From Roseibium algicola (GTDB lineage: Bacteria; Pseudomonadota; Alphaproteobacteria; Rhizobiales; Stappiaceae), in assembly GCF_001999245.1 (NCBI RefSeq), contig NZ_CP019631.1, positions 62,001-126,000 on the forward strand: DNA of 64,000 nt. The letters run 5' to 3'. Both the position numbers and the translations under genes were made by a program. This document shows positions 55,639 through 63,644 of this stretch, one piece after another (position 1 is the first letter of the stretch; every line of letters starts with the position of its first letter). The notes under the pieces were generated by a model, which saw only the letters and a program-made list of their open reading frames with translations, had not been told where the DNA came from and ran no database searches.

Positions 55639-56814
55639 TCACAGGATACCCCAGGCCCTGTATCTGTCTCGGCCTGTAAGCTCACGGGGGAGCGCGGGGC
55701 CGAGTTGGCGGATCATGCGGTCGACGGCGGCGGCGGTGACACCCAGGTCCTGACGGGCCATGGGTATGGTCACCAGGGGCCGGGACAGGAACATCCGGGC
55801 AAACTCCGGCAGCCTGGAGTGGCTTCGGCAAGACTGGCAATGGCGAGCCAATTGCTCCTGGGCAATTGATAGCCGGTCCAGCTGATCCATGGTTTCCTGG
55901 GCGGCTTTTTCAAAACCGGACAGGAAGCCGGCGATACGCACCTGGAACGTGTCCTTGCGGCGCCAGCGAAAGGGCGACTTTCGCAATCCCGCTGACAGGC
56001 TCGGCAAATGAGACGTGGTCACCTGCGCTTTCAGGAAGACCGCCGACAGCAGGCGGCCAAGTTCTGGCCATCCGTCCAGCGGCTGCAGCACCTGCCATGC
56101 ATCAAGCAAAATTGCCGCCGCCAGAACGGGCGGCAATTTCAGGGCTTCAGCTTCCTTTTTGACAGTGAGCCAGTCGTCCAGACGGTCACCCCGTTCCGAA
56201 AACCGAGAGAAGTGTACGGAAGGTATATCTCCGGATTGGCGGGACGAGACAGGTCGTTCCGGGACGTTTCCCTGCGCCAGATGTCTGGAGCGTTCCAGAA
56301 CGGCGTCGATCTCGGCAAAGAGATTTTTTTCGGTGTCGGCAGTGTCCTGTTGGGCCGAGGTTGAAGCGGCAGGTCCCCTCCCCTCCCCCGAGCTTCGGCT
56401 CGTCGTTGTCTCGAACTCGGCGTCATCTGTCGGCCGGCCTACAAGTGTCAGAAGACCGTCCCGGCTCAAGACACTGTCCGGGGTTTGCCGGTCGACCCGT
56501 CTGCGGAGCGCCAGGAACCTGGCGGCCCGGGTCAATTCGTGGGTGGGCGCGCGTCTGTCGGTGCCGGCGTCGTGCAGAACAAGGTCCTCCAGATGAACGA
56601 GGTCTCCATCGAGGGCCATGGAGGCACATGTCTCAAACAGGTGGGACCGGCTGCGCACACCGTCTTCCAGCGCAGGTGTCCGGCGCAATCTCTCGTCAGC
56701 TCGGGTCAGGGACCGGGTGGCGCGATCGAGCGGGTCGGCCAGATCCAGCCAATCCAGTGATTTCAGGGACTTGCGAAGATCGTAACTCATTGACATCGGC
56801 TGATAATATTTCAT
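55639..56814 (-). CDS. RHE_PE00001-family-like protein with C-terminal HTH
   Basis: The 391-residue product has an N-terminal Fic-like/DUF1612 helical region (LDWLDLADPLDRATRSLTRA, FETCASMALDGDLVHLEDLV), a low-complexity linker near residues 135-175, and a C-terminal region with LDDWLTVKKEAEALKLPPVL and SRPLVTIPMARQDLGVTAAA, a helix-turn-helix. It resembles the RHE_PE00001 family found on rhizobial plasmids. No ribosome-binding site is evident for ATG 56814, 56796 or 56790. It is divergent from the recombinase gene. Function unknown. Confidence 0.75.
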   Translation of the reverse strand: MKYYQPMSMSYDLRKSLKSLDWLDLADPLDRATRSLTRADERLRRTPALEDGVRSRSHLFETCASMALDGDLVHLEDLVLHDAGTDRRAPTHELTRAARFLALRRRVDRQTPDSVLSRDGLLTLVGRPTDDAEFETTTSRSSGEGRGPAASTSAQQDTADTEKNLFAEIDAVLERSRHLAQGNVPERPVSSRQSGDIPSVHFSRFSERGDRLDDWLTVKKEAEALKLPPVLAAAILLDAWQVLQPLDGWPELGRLLSAVFLKAQVTTSHLPSLSAGLRKSPFRWRRKDTFQVRIAGFLSGFEKAAQETMDQLDRLSIAQEQLARHCQSCRSHSRLPEFARMFLSRPLVTIPMARQDLGVTAAAVDRMIRQLGPALPRELTGRDRYRAWGIL

Positions 56815-56969
56815 TAACGATAATCAACAAGCAAAAAAGTATCATCACATGGATATCAGTCAACTAAGGATCATAAGCAATGATAATTAAAGCTTATCGA
56901 TGGTTAGACTTTTCAGCGACCTCATGCTAGACATTGGCCCCTGTCCCGACCCGCAAAAGCCTGTCAGCC

Positions 56970-58238
56970 ATGCCCGAAAGCCCCCTCCCCGCGCCCCGTC
57001 TCTCGTCGCAGCCCGCACGAAACGAGGCTGCACGGAACGAGTCTGTGGATCAGGCAATGCGCGACAAGGTAGAAACCCTCGACACGTTGTCCGCCATTCT
57101 GCCAGCCCTTGCCGGGTCAGACCGGGCAGAGCAGCTGGCCCGGCTTCTGACCGATGAGGACATCGACACCCTGCGCCACCTTGCCAGGGAAGGTATGGGC
57201 GAGAATTCGCTGCGGGCTCTGACTTCCGACTTTTCCTATCTGGAAGGCTGGTGCCTGGCGGCAACCGGAAGCCTCCTGCCCTGGCCGGCACCGGCGCCAC
57301 TCATTCTCAAGTTCATCGCCCATCACCTGTGGGATCCGGACAAGAAGATGTCTGATCCCAGTCACGGGATGCCTGACCACGTGGCGCGGGCTCTGGAGGC
57401 GCAGAAGCTCCTTAGAACTCAAAAAAAGTCAGAAACCCTTCGACCCTCGCATGCGCCGGCGACTGTGCAGCGGCGGTTGGCTTCCTGGTCGACCTTGCAT
57501 CGCTGGCGGGGTCTGACGGGAGACTTCTCCGCGGCGGAAGTGCGCTCCGCCATGCGTCTGGCTGTTCGTGTCGCCGACCGGCCGCGGGCGCGGAAAAGTC
57601 GCAAGGCCATCACGGCCGATTGTCTGGAGCTTCTGCTCGCGACATGTAACGGCACGGACTACGCCGCACCAAGCCTGATGGACATTCGAGACAGGGCCTT
57701 GCTGCTGGTCGGGTTTGCCTCCGGTGGCCGTCGGCGCTCAGAGTTATCCGGAATGCGGTTTGGTCAGATCACCTGGGAGGACTTCTTGCCTCTGGATCCG
57801 AGTGACCCGGGGAGCGACCTCCTGCCTGCCGCCAGCCTGCGACTGGGGCGCACCAAGACGGAAGGATTTTCGGACGACAATTCGGTTCTTTTGATCGGAC
57901 GCAGTGTCGATGCGCTGAAGACCTGGCTGGAAGCCGCCCAGATTCAGGAAGGTGCCGTCTTCCGTGCGATCGATCAGTGGGGCAACCTGAAAACCCGCGC
58001 CCTCACCCCACAATCGGTGAATGCTATCGTCAAGAAACGCTGTGCGCTTGCCGGTCTGGACCCGCAGGACTTTTCCGCGCATGGCTTGCGCTCAGGCTTT
58101 CTGACGGAAGCGGCCAACAGGGACATTCCGATCCAGGATGCCATGCTGCAGTCCCGGCACAGGTCCCTCGCCCAGGCGTCCAGCTATTACAGCGATGCCG
58201 GGCGCAGCAGACGGCGGTCGGCCAGATTGTTGGGGTGA
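56970..58238 (+). CDS. Tyrosine recombinase/integrase
   Basis: From ATG 56970 the protein is 422 residues. The C-terminal catalytic domain has the family residues Arg (GGRRRSELSGMRFGQ, about R256), Lys (GRTKTEG, about K296), His-x-x-Arg (HGLRSGF, H371 and R374), a second His (SRHRSL, about H397) and Tyr (SSYYSD, 406/407). The N-terminal half should hold the core-binding helices. No attachment site or tRNA is adjacent, so a resolvase-like or element-maintenance role is as likely as integration. A TTG-initiated extension to 56934 is possible. Confidence 0.9.
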   Translation: MPESPLPAPRLSSQPARNEAARNESVDQAMRDKVETLDTLSAILPALAGSDRAEQLARLLTDEDIDTLRHLAREGMGENSLRALTSDFSYLEGWCLAATGSLLPWPAPAPLILKFIAHHLWDPDKKMSDPSHGMPDHVARALEAQKLLRTQKKSETLRPSHAPATVQRRLASWSTLHRWRGLTGDFSAAEVRSAMRLAVRVADRPRARKSRKAITADCLELLLATCNGTDYAAPSLMDIRDRALLLVGFASGGRRRSELSGMRFGQITWEDFLPLDPSDPGSDLLPAASLRLGRTKTEGFSDDNSVLLIGRSVDALKTWLEAAQIQEGAVFRAIDQWGNLKTRALTPQSVNAIVKKRCALAGLDPQDFSAHGLRSGFLTEAANRDIPIQDAMLQSRHRSLAQASSYYSDAGRSRRRSARLLG

Positions 58239-58267
58239 TGTTCAACGCGAGAGAAGCTCATGAGGGA

Positions 58268-58303
58268 GATCCGGGCAGGTCTTGAAAGTGGCCCGTCCGG
58301 ATC
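58268..58303 (+). terminator. Hairpin after the recombinase gene
   Basis: GATCCGG (58268-58274) and CCGGATC (58297-58303) form a seven-base stem, with possible inner GC pairing, 30 bases after the recombinase stop. ATTTCTCC follows. Probable terminator. Confidence 0.5.
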
Positions 58304-58412
58304 ATTTCTCCTCAATCATTAGCTGATCCATCAGTCGCGTTGAACTCCTTAAAAAACAGTTAATAAACTCTCATATTCCCTTGCGGCATACAAGCGACGA
58401 GAGGTTGTTGTC

Positions 58413-58547
58413 ATGGCCAAGGTGCATCCATTTCGTGTTGTGCAGACTTCGGCAGGCTCTGTTTGCTGCGAGGTCGTTCCTAGGGCTGGCGTTTTGCATT
58501 GCACCGGACTGGCGCGCAATTTTCCAATGTTGTTCAGCGAGGCATGA
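58413..58547 (+). CDS. Possible 44-aa protein or gene remnant
   Basis: An ATG at 58413 preceded by GAGAGG (about 11 bases) opens a 44-residue frame beginning MAKVHPFRVVQTSAGSVCCE. It has no clear family. It may be a small gene or the start of a decayed longer gene. Confidence 0.2.
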   Translation: MAKVHPFRVVQTSAGSVCCEVVPRAGVLHCTGLARNFPMLFSEA

Positions 58548-59238
58548 TCATTGAGCGTAATGATTGGTGTGTGCCATTGCACGTAATGCCTCTCTTGGTT
58601 GTCGTTTGAATTCTGTTCGCAGGGCCGGCGGTCAGGTCGAAGCCATCAAGTCTGTATTCATCTTTCAGAAAACAGGTCGTCCTGTTCCTGTCAGGCCGGT
58701 TGCACAATTTCAGTAGCTGGCGTTTGCAGGACATGTATCTGGCAGCTCCTAAAAACGTGGCAACTTACTCCCCTCTTCATTCGGTCCATTCTCTTCAAGA
58801 TTTCGTTCGGATCGGGGAAGGCTGATTGGGGAAGCAAACAGGAAACTAAAGTTTGGTCGCATAGCCACAGTGGGTTTCACTAACACAGGTTGAGCTATAT
58901 TGGGCCAACAAGGGAGCCGTCGGCTTGGTCCATGCTTGTGTTGCCGGTTCATTGGTTCCCGGTCTGAAAAAACTTAGTAGTGCGATGCCGGAGAGCTCTC
59001 GGACAGGCTCGGCTAACTGATTGCTTTTTTGGGATTTGCTAGTTGTGTGAAACGGCCTTTAGCGCAGAAGGGTTCGTTCTGTGGGTATAGCGCCCTCCCC
59101 CGATGAGATGAGCTTCTTAGCTTGAAGAAGTTTTCTTCAAGCGCCGCGTTGTTTTCGTTGGACTAATGATCTCTGATCCGGAGTCCGGTTGTTGTCATAC
59201 AGTCGGTTCGTCGTTCAGCCTTGAATTGAAACTGCCGA

Positions 59239-59367
59239 ATGATTGAGCTCTTTATTGACACGTGGTTTGCGGAAGGTGTTTCGGAGCACACATTGGTGGA
59301 TGGAGCGGTAGACGGGTTGGTGCTGGATGAGCAGATGTTCCGGGTGTTTCGGCTGGATGCATTGTGA
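59239..59367 (+). CDS. Possible 42-aa fragment
   Basis: The frame MIELFIDTWFAEGVSEHTLV continues with an acidic, valine-rich stretch to a stop at 59367. The residue mix looks protein-like, but no ribosome-binding site or relative is recognised. Possibly a remnant. Confidence 0.15.
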   Translation: MIELFIDTWFAEGVSEHTLVDGAVDGLVLDEQMFRVFRLDAL

Positions 59368-59796
59368 GAAGCGGAGGCTTGTGTCTCTAGCTAGAGGTCG
59401 CGTTACTTTCATCGTTCGGTGTCACCTCCCTGCCCGCTCTGTTTCTGTCCTGACGCGCTTCAAAAAAGGAATATCGAGACAGTCCATGCCTTCCGGTGCT
59501 CGTTATGCCACGGGCCAACTTTTCGTCCGATGCCTTGTACAGCTTGAGGTGGTTTTTGATCTCTTTTTTCTTGAATTGGGTGGCGCGATGTTCTGGTTCT
59601 GAGAATTCTCGCCGGAAACCGAGCGGCATCTCTGTGAAAGGACTTTCTTCGGAAGGTCCAAGGCCTGGGGGGGATTTTGATGGCCAACGGCAATGTGGTG
59701 CCTGTTCAGAATTTTCGGTAGTTTCAGGTTCACAGTCGCCGACGCCTCGTAACGTTCGCAAACGTTTCAGACGCTGCCATGGGCAAAGCGTTGTGA

Positions 59797-59814
59797 ATAT
59801 AGCAATTGCTATAT
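59797..59814. repeat. Perfect 18-bp palindrome, copy 1
   Basis: ATATAGCAATTGCTATAT is fully self-complementary. Its 16-base core recurs at 59877-59892, with centres 79 bases apart. The spacing and identity suggest a paired protein-binding site such as a repressor operator or partition-type site. Confidence 0.7.
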
Positions 59815-59876
59815 CAGCTGATTTTTCCGGGTGTGGGGTATGATCCTTCAGTGTTAAAAGTCGCTCCGCTAGAAAT

Positions 59877-59892
59877 TATAGCAATTGCTATA
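59877..59892. repeat. Perfect 16-bp palindrome, copy 2
   Basis: TATAGCAATTGCTATA is identical to the core of the palindrome at 59797-59814. No gene start lies directly next to it. Confidence 0.7.
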
Positions 59893-60231
59893 TTTGACCG
59901 GTGCCGTGCTGAGCGTTCGTAGAGGCACAAAGAGCCTGACGCCAATTTCGTCGATTGTTCGGCCATGATCGTGGTTTGTAATGCAGGTATTCCAGGCGAA
60001 CAGTCCTGCGATACGTGGCTAAAATACGCGGCAAAAAAAATGGGCGGACGTCCATGAGGGCGGCTCGTCAGATGTCGGGGCCTGACCTTACTCACGAAGA
60101 TTTTTCTGGCCGATTGGGCAACGAGTGCCTGGTGGGCTCTTAGATGATCGCCGGCTTTTTGATTGGAACCGATCTGGCCAGAAGCTTTTTGTGTGCCTGC
60201 TGTATTGCAAATCCCCGGAGAGGGGAGGGGG

Positions 60232-61026
60232 TTACAAACCCGTGAACGCATCCAGGCCACCAGTTTCCCGGGCCGCTTGCCGGGCGCAGTCAAACAGAGC
60301 CTTTCTGTCCTCGGGCTTGTGCATGAGGCCGAGATTTGTGACCGTCGTCATGACGCAGGCAATCTCCTGCTGTGCATCAAACACCGGCACGGCCTGCCCC
60401 GTAATACCTGGTAGCAGGTGGTCGGTCAGTTCGGCCCAGCACTCGGCGCGAACGGTCTCGAGGATCTTGCGCGAGGATGGTTTGCCTCGGAAATGAGGGG
60501 GCTGCAATTTCCTGGCAACGTTGATCTGGCTTTCGGGAAGGAATGCCTGGAAGACCAGACCGCACGCGGAATTGTCGACCGGCAGGACGTCACCAAGCCC
60601 GACGGAACTGATCGAAAAAAGTGCGCTGCGATACCAGCGCACGACTGTTGGGCCGCGCTCGGTCCAGATGGCGATGCCCGCACTTGCAGCGTAGCCACTG
60701 GCGAGTTGCTTCGTGTGCCTTGCCGCGATCTCTACAGGGTTTACACGTTTCAAGGCGCCAATTCCGATACTCAGCGCAGTCGGGCCAAGATCGTAGTGCC
60801 CGGTCTGGGGGTCTTGCATGACGAGCCCCTCCTTCACCAGGCTTTGAAGGTATCGGTGTGCGGTCGGGCTGCCGGTGCCGGCCTGTTTCGCGATGACACC
60901 AAGTGCCATGGCTTCGGACCCATTGGCCAGGATGTTCAAGAACCGCGTGGCAATGGAAACGGATTGAATGTTACCGGAGCGTTTGGGTGATTGTCCGGTC
61001 ATTTCGCCATCTGTGTCTTCACTCAT
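60232..61026 (-). CDS. IclR-family transcriptional regulator
   Basis: From ATG 61026 (AAGGTG upstream) the product is 264 residues. The N-terminal winged helix is SVSIATRFLNILANGSEAMA with TGSPTAHRYLQSLVKEGLVM. The C-terminal GAF-like effector domain includes WTERGPTVVRWYRSALFSIS, NSACGLVFQAFLPE and LLPGITGQAVPVFDAQQEIA. IclR proteins respond to small organic acids or aromatics. It is divergent from the TonB-dependent receptor gene and likely controls it. The upstream in-frame extension to 61095 is less likely. Confidence 0.92.
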   Translation of the reverse strand: MSEDTDGEMTGQSPKRSGNIQSVSIATRFLNILANGSEAMALGVIAKQAGTGSPTAHRYLQSLVKEGLVMQDPQTGHYDLGPTALSIGIGALKRVNPVEIAARHTKQLASGYAASAGIAIWTERGPTVVRWYRSALFSISSVGLGDVLPVDNSACGLVFQAFLPESQINVARKLQPPHFRGKPSSRKILETVRAECWAELTDHLLPGITGQAVPVFDAQQEIACVMTTVTNLGLMHKPEDRKALFDCARQAARETGGLDAFTGL

Positions 61027-61218
61027 TGCCTGGCACCTTAATCGACAGATGCCTGGATTCGTCGTGCAACCAATCTGAATATTTCGACAACGCACACCCC
61101 TCCCATCTCACCGACAGGGTATTTGGCAACCGTTGCAAGTTCAATCGTGATTGCAGCAGATTTTCCGTTCAAATTCAGTTTGTTGACTGAAGGTGTTGCC
61201 AGTTCGCCACATTTATTT

Positions 61219-61264
61219 ATGAGTTTTATACTCATGTTGAAATGTGTAATGAGTTCTGTATAGT
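61219..61264 (+). promoter_or_regulatory. Receptor-gene promoter with inverted and direct repeats
   Basis: TTGAAA (61237-61242) and TATAGT (61259-61264), 16 bases apart, make a good sigma-70 promoter. Just upstream is the inverted repeat ATGAGT-N5-ACTCAT (61219-61235), and ATGAGTTTTATA (61219-61230) recurs as ATGAGTTCTGTA (61249-61260). These are candidate IclR-regulator sites. Confidence 0.55.
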
Positions 61265-61281
61265 GAAATTCAGTTGATCCG

Positions 61282-61322
61282 GTCACCGGCGGCTGGGGCA
61301 AGCATGAGCCGCAACCGGTGAC
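61282..61322 (+). promoter_or_regulatory. Stable 5' leader hairpin of the receptor gene
   Basis: GTCACCGG (61282-61289) pairs with CCGGTGAC (61315-61322) and, directly inside, CGGCT (61290-61294) pairs with AGCCG (61307-61311), leaving a three-base bulge. It lies about 20 bases after the predicted -10 and 77 bases before the start codon. Confidence 0.55.
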
Positions 61323-61398
61323 AGGGTCGTCTCTCCCCAACCGCTCGTGGGCAAGGCTTTTCCAGCTCGCGCAGTCACAAAGTCATCAGGATCAAGAG

Positions 61399-63501
61399 AT
61401 GAAACCGACTCGTATTGCGACGATGCTTGGCAGCACCGCCGTGTTCACCGTTTCACAGATGGTTACCAGCATCGCATGGGCTCAAGATGCAGGAACCGGA
61501 ACTGCTGCAGACGTAACTGTCCTCGATACGATCCTCGTGAGCGGCGAGAAAATTTCGCGCAGCCTTCAGGAGACGGCCAGCTCGGTTGAAATCATTACGG
61601 GGGAGGATCTGGAAACACGGCCGGATGAGGAAAATGTCCAGAGCGCCATTCAGGACGTTCCCAACGTCTACTATCCCGGCACGGCTGGCGTTGCGCCCAT
61701 TATCCGCGGGCAGGATACGCAAGGGCCAAACACTGGCGCGGTCGCGTTTTATTCAGGTACCGTTCCTCGGGCGTCCATCAACATAGACGGACACTACCAG
61801 ACCTATTTCGAAACTGTGTTCGGTGCGACATCGATCTGGGATGTGGATCAGATCGAAGTGTTCCGGGGCCCACAGACAACATCTCAAGGTGCGAACAGCA
61901 TCGCCGGTGCGATCATCGTTAAGACCAAGGATCCCACGTTCACGCCGGAAGGTGCGCTGCAGGCTGAATACGGCAGCTACAACACTCACCGTGTGTCAGG
62001 CATGCTGAGCGGACCGCTGAGCAGCCAGCTCGCCGCCCGTGTCGCGCTGGACTACTACGGCCGTGACACGTTCATCGACTATATCAATTCAAGCTTCACG
62101 GATGACGAGACCAACCTCGACATCATGTCCTTTAATGGACGGGCGAAGTTGCTCTATACGCCTGACGCCATCCCGGGTCTGACGGCAAAGCTCACCTATG
62201 CGACCGCTCAGAACAATCAGCCGACATATGAAGCTGCGACAGTCCAGCCCTACGACCGGCTTGAAAACAGCCAGGCAAACGTGCCGAGCTTCTATTCCCG
62301 TTCACACACCGGGATCGCAGACCTTTCCTATGAGTTCGAAAACGGAATTGTCGTCAGCAACGTCACCCAATACACCGATCTGGAAGTGAAGCGGAGCGTC
62401 GAAACCGTCGGCAACGGCGATGCGACCATCGACCAGCAGAACTGGTCGAACGAGACCCTGGTGAACTTCGGAACGCAAGACAGCACCTTCAGTGGTGTTG
62501 CCGGCCTTTATGCAGCTCATACACAGTCAGACGAAACCCTGCTCTTGCCCTTCAACGGTTCGCCGGATTTTGAGGATTCCAAGACCAATCTGGGTGTATT
62601 CACCGAGATCGATTACCGGATCAGCGATGCTTGGACGCTGACAGGCGGTCTGAGGTTCGAGAGCGACCGGATCAAGCGTACCGGACTGTCGTCGACGGTT
62701 GCCCCCAGGCCCGTGGATTTCGATTACGACGAGACCTTCAACGCGCTTCTGCCGAAGATTGCGCTCGCCTACAACATCACGCCGGACGTTACCGTGGGCG
62801 GCCTTGTCAATCGGGGTTTCAATCCAGGTGGTGTTGCCTTCGACTTCCTGAATGGACAAGCCCTGCCGTTCAAGGCGGAGACGTCCTGGAACTACGAAAT
62901 TTTCGGCCGAGCCAATCTTCTGGACGACAAACTGTTTGTGTCCGCAAACCTTTTCTACACCGACTATCACGACTCCCAGCGTTACTTCCAAACGGTGTTG
63001 CCTGGCAGCAGCGTGACGCAGCTCCTCACGTTGAACGCGGAACGGGCCCACGCCTATGGTCTTGAAGTGGCGATGAGCTACCAGGTCCTGGACAATCTGC
63101 GTGTGAATGCCAATGCCGGTGTGCTTCAGAGTGAGATCTCCGAATTCGACACGCTGCCGTCGGTCGAAGGCAATGAATTCGGCAAGGCTCCGGGCTATAT
63201 GCTGGGCTTTGGTGTGGACTGGAGTGTGCTGGAAAACCTGACCCTCTCGGCAAATGTCGAGCATTTCGACGGGTACTATTCGGACGATCTCAACACGCCG
63301 GCTTTTCAGGTCGATCCCTATACAATCGCGAATGCACGGGCGACCTACCAGGTTCACGATCATTTCCAGCTCTATGGCTACGTGAACAATATCTTCGATG
63401 AGCGTGTTCCGACCTATCTCGAGAACCGGCCGGGAGTCGCTTCCTTCGCCACCATGACGGCACCGCGCATGTTCGGCATTGGTGCAAAGGCAACGTTCTA
63501 A
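61399..63501 (+). CDS. TonB-dependent outer-membrane receptor
   Basis: From ATG 61399 the product is 700 residues with a signal peptide ending near SIAWAQD. A plug domain follows with VLDTILVSGEKISRSLQETA, VEIITGEDLETRPDE and IEVFRGPQTTSQGANSIAGA. The rest is a 22-strand-type barrel with alternating hydrophobic strands, ending in the aromatic-terminated APRMFGIGAKATF. Such receptors take up siderophores, haem, B12 or large carbohydrates; no iron-box is evident and an IclR gene is divergent, so a carbon-source or aromatic-linked ligand is possible. Confidence 0.93.
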   Translation: MKPTRIATMLGSTAVFTVSQMVTSIAWAQDAGTGTAADVTVLDTILVSGEKISRSLQETASSVEIITGEDLETRPDEENVQSAIQDVPNVYYPGTAGVAPIIRGQDTQGPNTGAVAFYSGTVPRASINIDGHYQTYFETVFGATSIWDVDQIEVFRGPQTTSQGANSIAGAIIVKTKDPTFTPEGALQAEYGSYNTHRVSGMLSGPLSSQLAARVALDYYGRDTFIDYINSSFTDDETNLDIMSFNGRAKLLYTPDAIPGLTAKLTYATAQNNQPTYEAATVQPYDRLENSQANVPSFYSRSHTGIADLSYEFENGIVVSNVTQYTDLEVKRSVETVGNGDATIDQQNWSNETLVNFGTQDSTFSGVAGLYAAHTQSDETLLLPFNGSPDFEDSKTNLGVFTEIDYRISDAWTLTGGLRFESDRIKRTGLSSTVAPRPVDFDYDETFNALLPKIALAYNITPDVTVGGLVNRGFNPGGVAFDFLNGQALPFKAETSWNYEIFGRANLLDDKLFVSANLFYTDYHDSQRYFQTVLPGSSVTQLLTLNAERAHAYGLEVAMSYQVLDNLRVNANAGVLQSEISEFDTLPSVEGNEFGKAPGYMLGFGVDWSVLENLTLSANVEHFDGYYSDDLNTPAFQVDPYTIANARATYQVHDHFQLYGYVNNIFDERVPTYLENRPGVASFATMTAPRMFGIGAKATF

Positions 63502-63520
63502 ATCAGGCTTCACGACACAA

Positions 63521-63558
63521 TTCTGCCGGCGGCTGGGGAAACCTTGCCGCCGGCAGAA
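63521..63558. terminator. Strong terminator-like hairpin after the receptor gene
   Basis: A perfect thirteen-base stem TTCTGCCGGCGGC (63521-63533) and GCCGCCGGCAGAA (63546-63558) with a 12-base loop lies 20 bases after the receptor stop and between convergent genes. There is no T-run on the plus strand. It probably ends both transcripts. Confidence 0.75.
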
Positions 63559-63644
63559 CATTGATTGCTTAAGAAACTTAGCCGTTTAAATATCTATCTG
63601 ATGCGAACCGATTTTCCGCGCGAGAGGGGAGGGGAGTGGCTGCA

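Larger units (their letters stand above)
58239..60231. other. 2-kb gene-poor tract
   Basis: No recognisable gene is present between the recombinase and the IclR regulator. Open frames are short on both strands and codon use does not follow the flanks. Contents worth noting are a hairpin at 58268-58303, two small frames (58413-58547 and 59239-59367) and two copies of a palindrome (59797-59814 and 59877-59892). The tract looks like decayed or regulatory accessory DNA. Confidence 0.6.

Noticed and set aside
56934..58238. Integration module with attachment site at the recombinase
   Set aside because: No tRNA end or direct repeat flanking the recombinase could be found by eye.
61282..61322. Cobalamin or other known riboswitch upstream of the TonB-dependent receptor
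   Set aside because: The leader is short and forms one simple stem; none of the conserved riboswitch boxes I know is present.
62527..63561. 344-codon minus-strand open frame
   Set aside because: Opposite the TonB-dependent receptor barrel; no recognisable fold.
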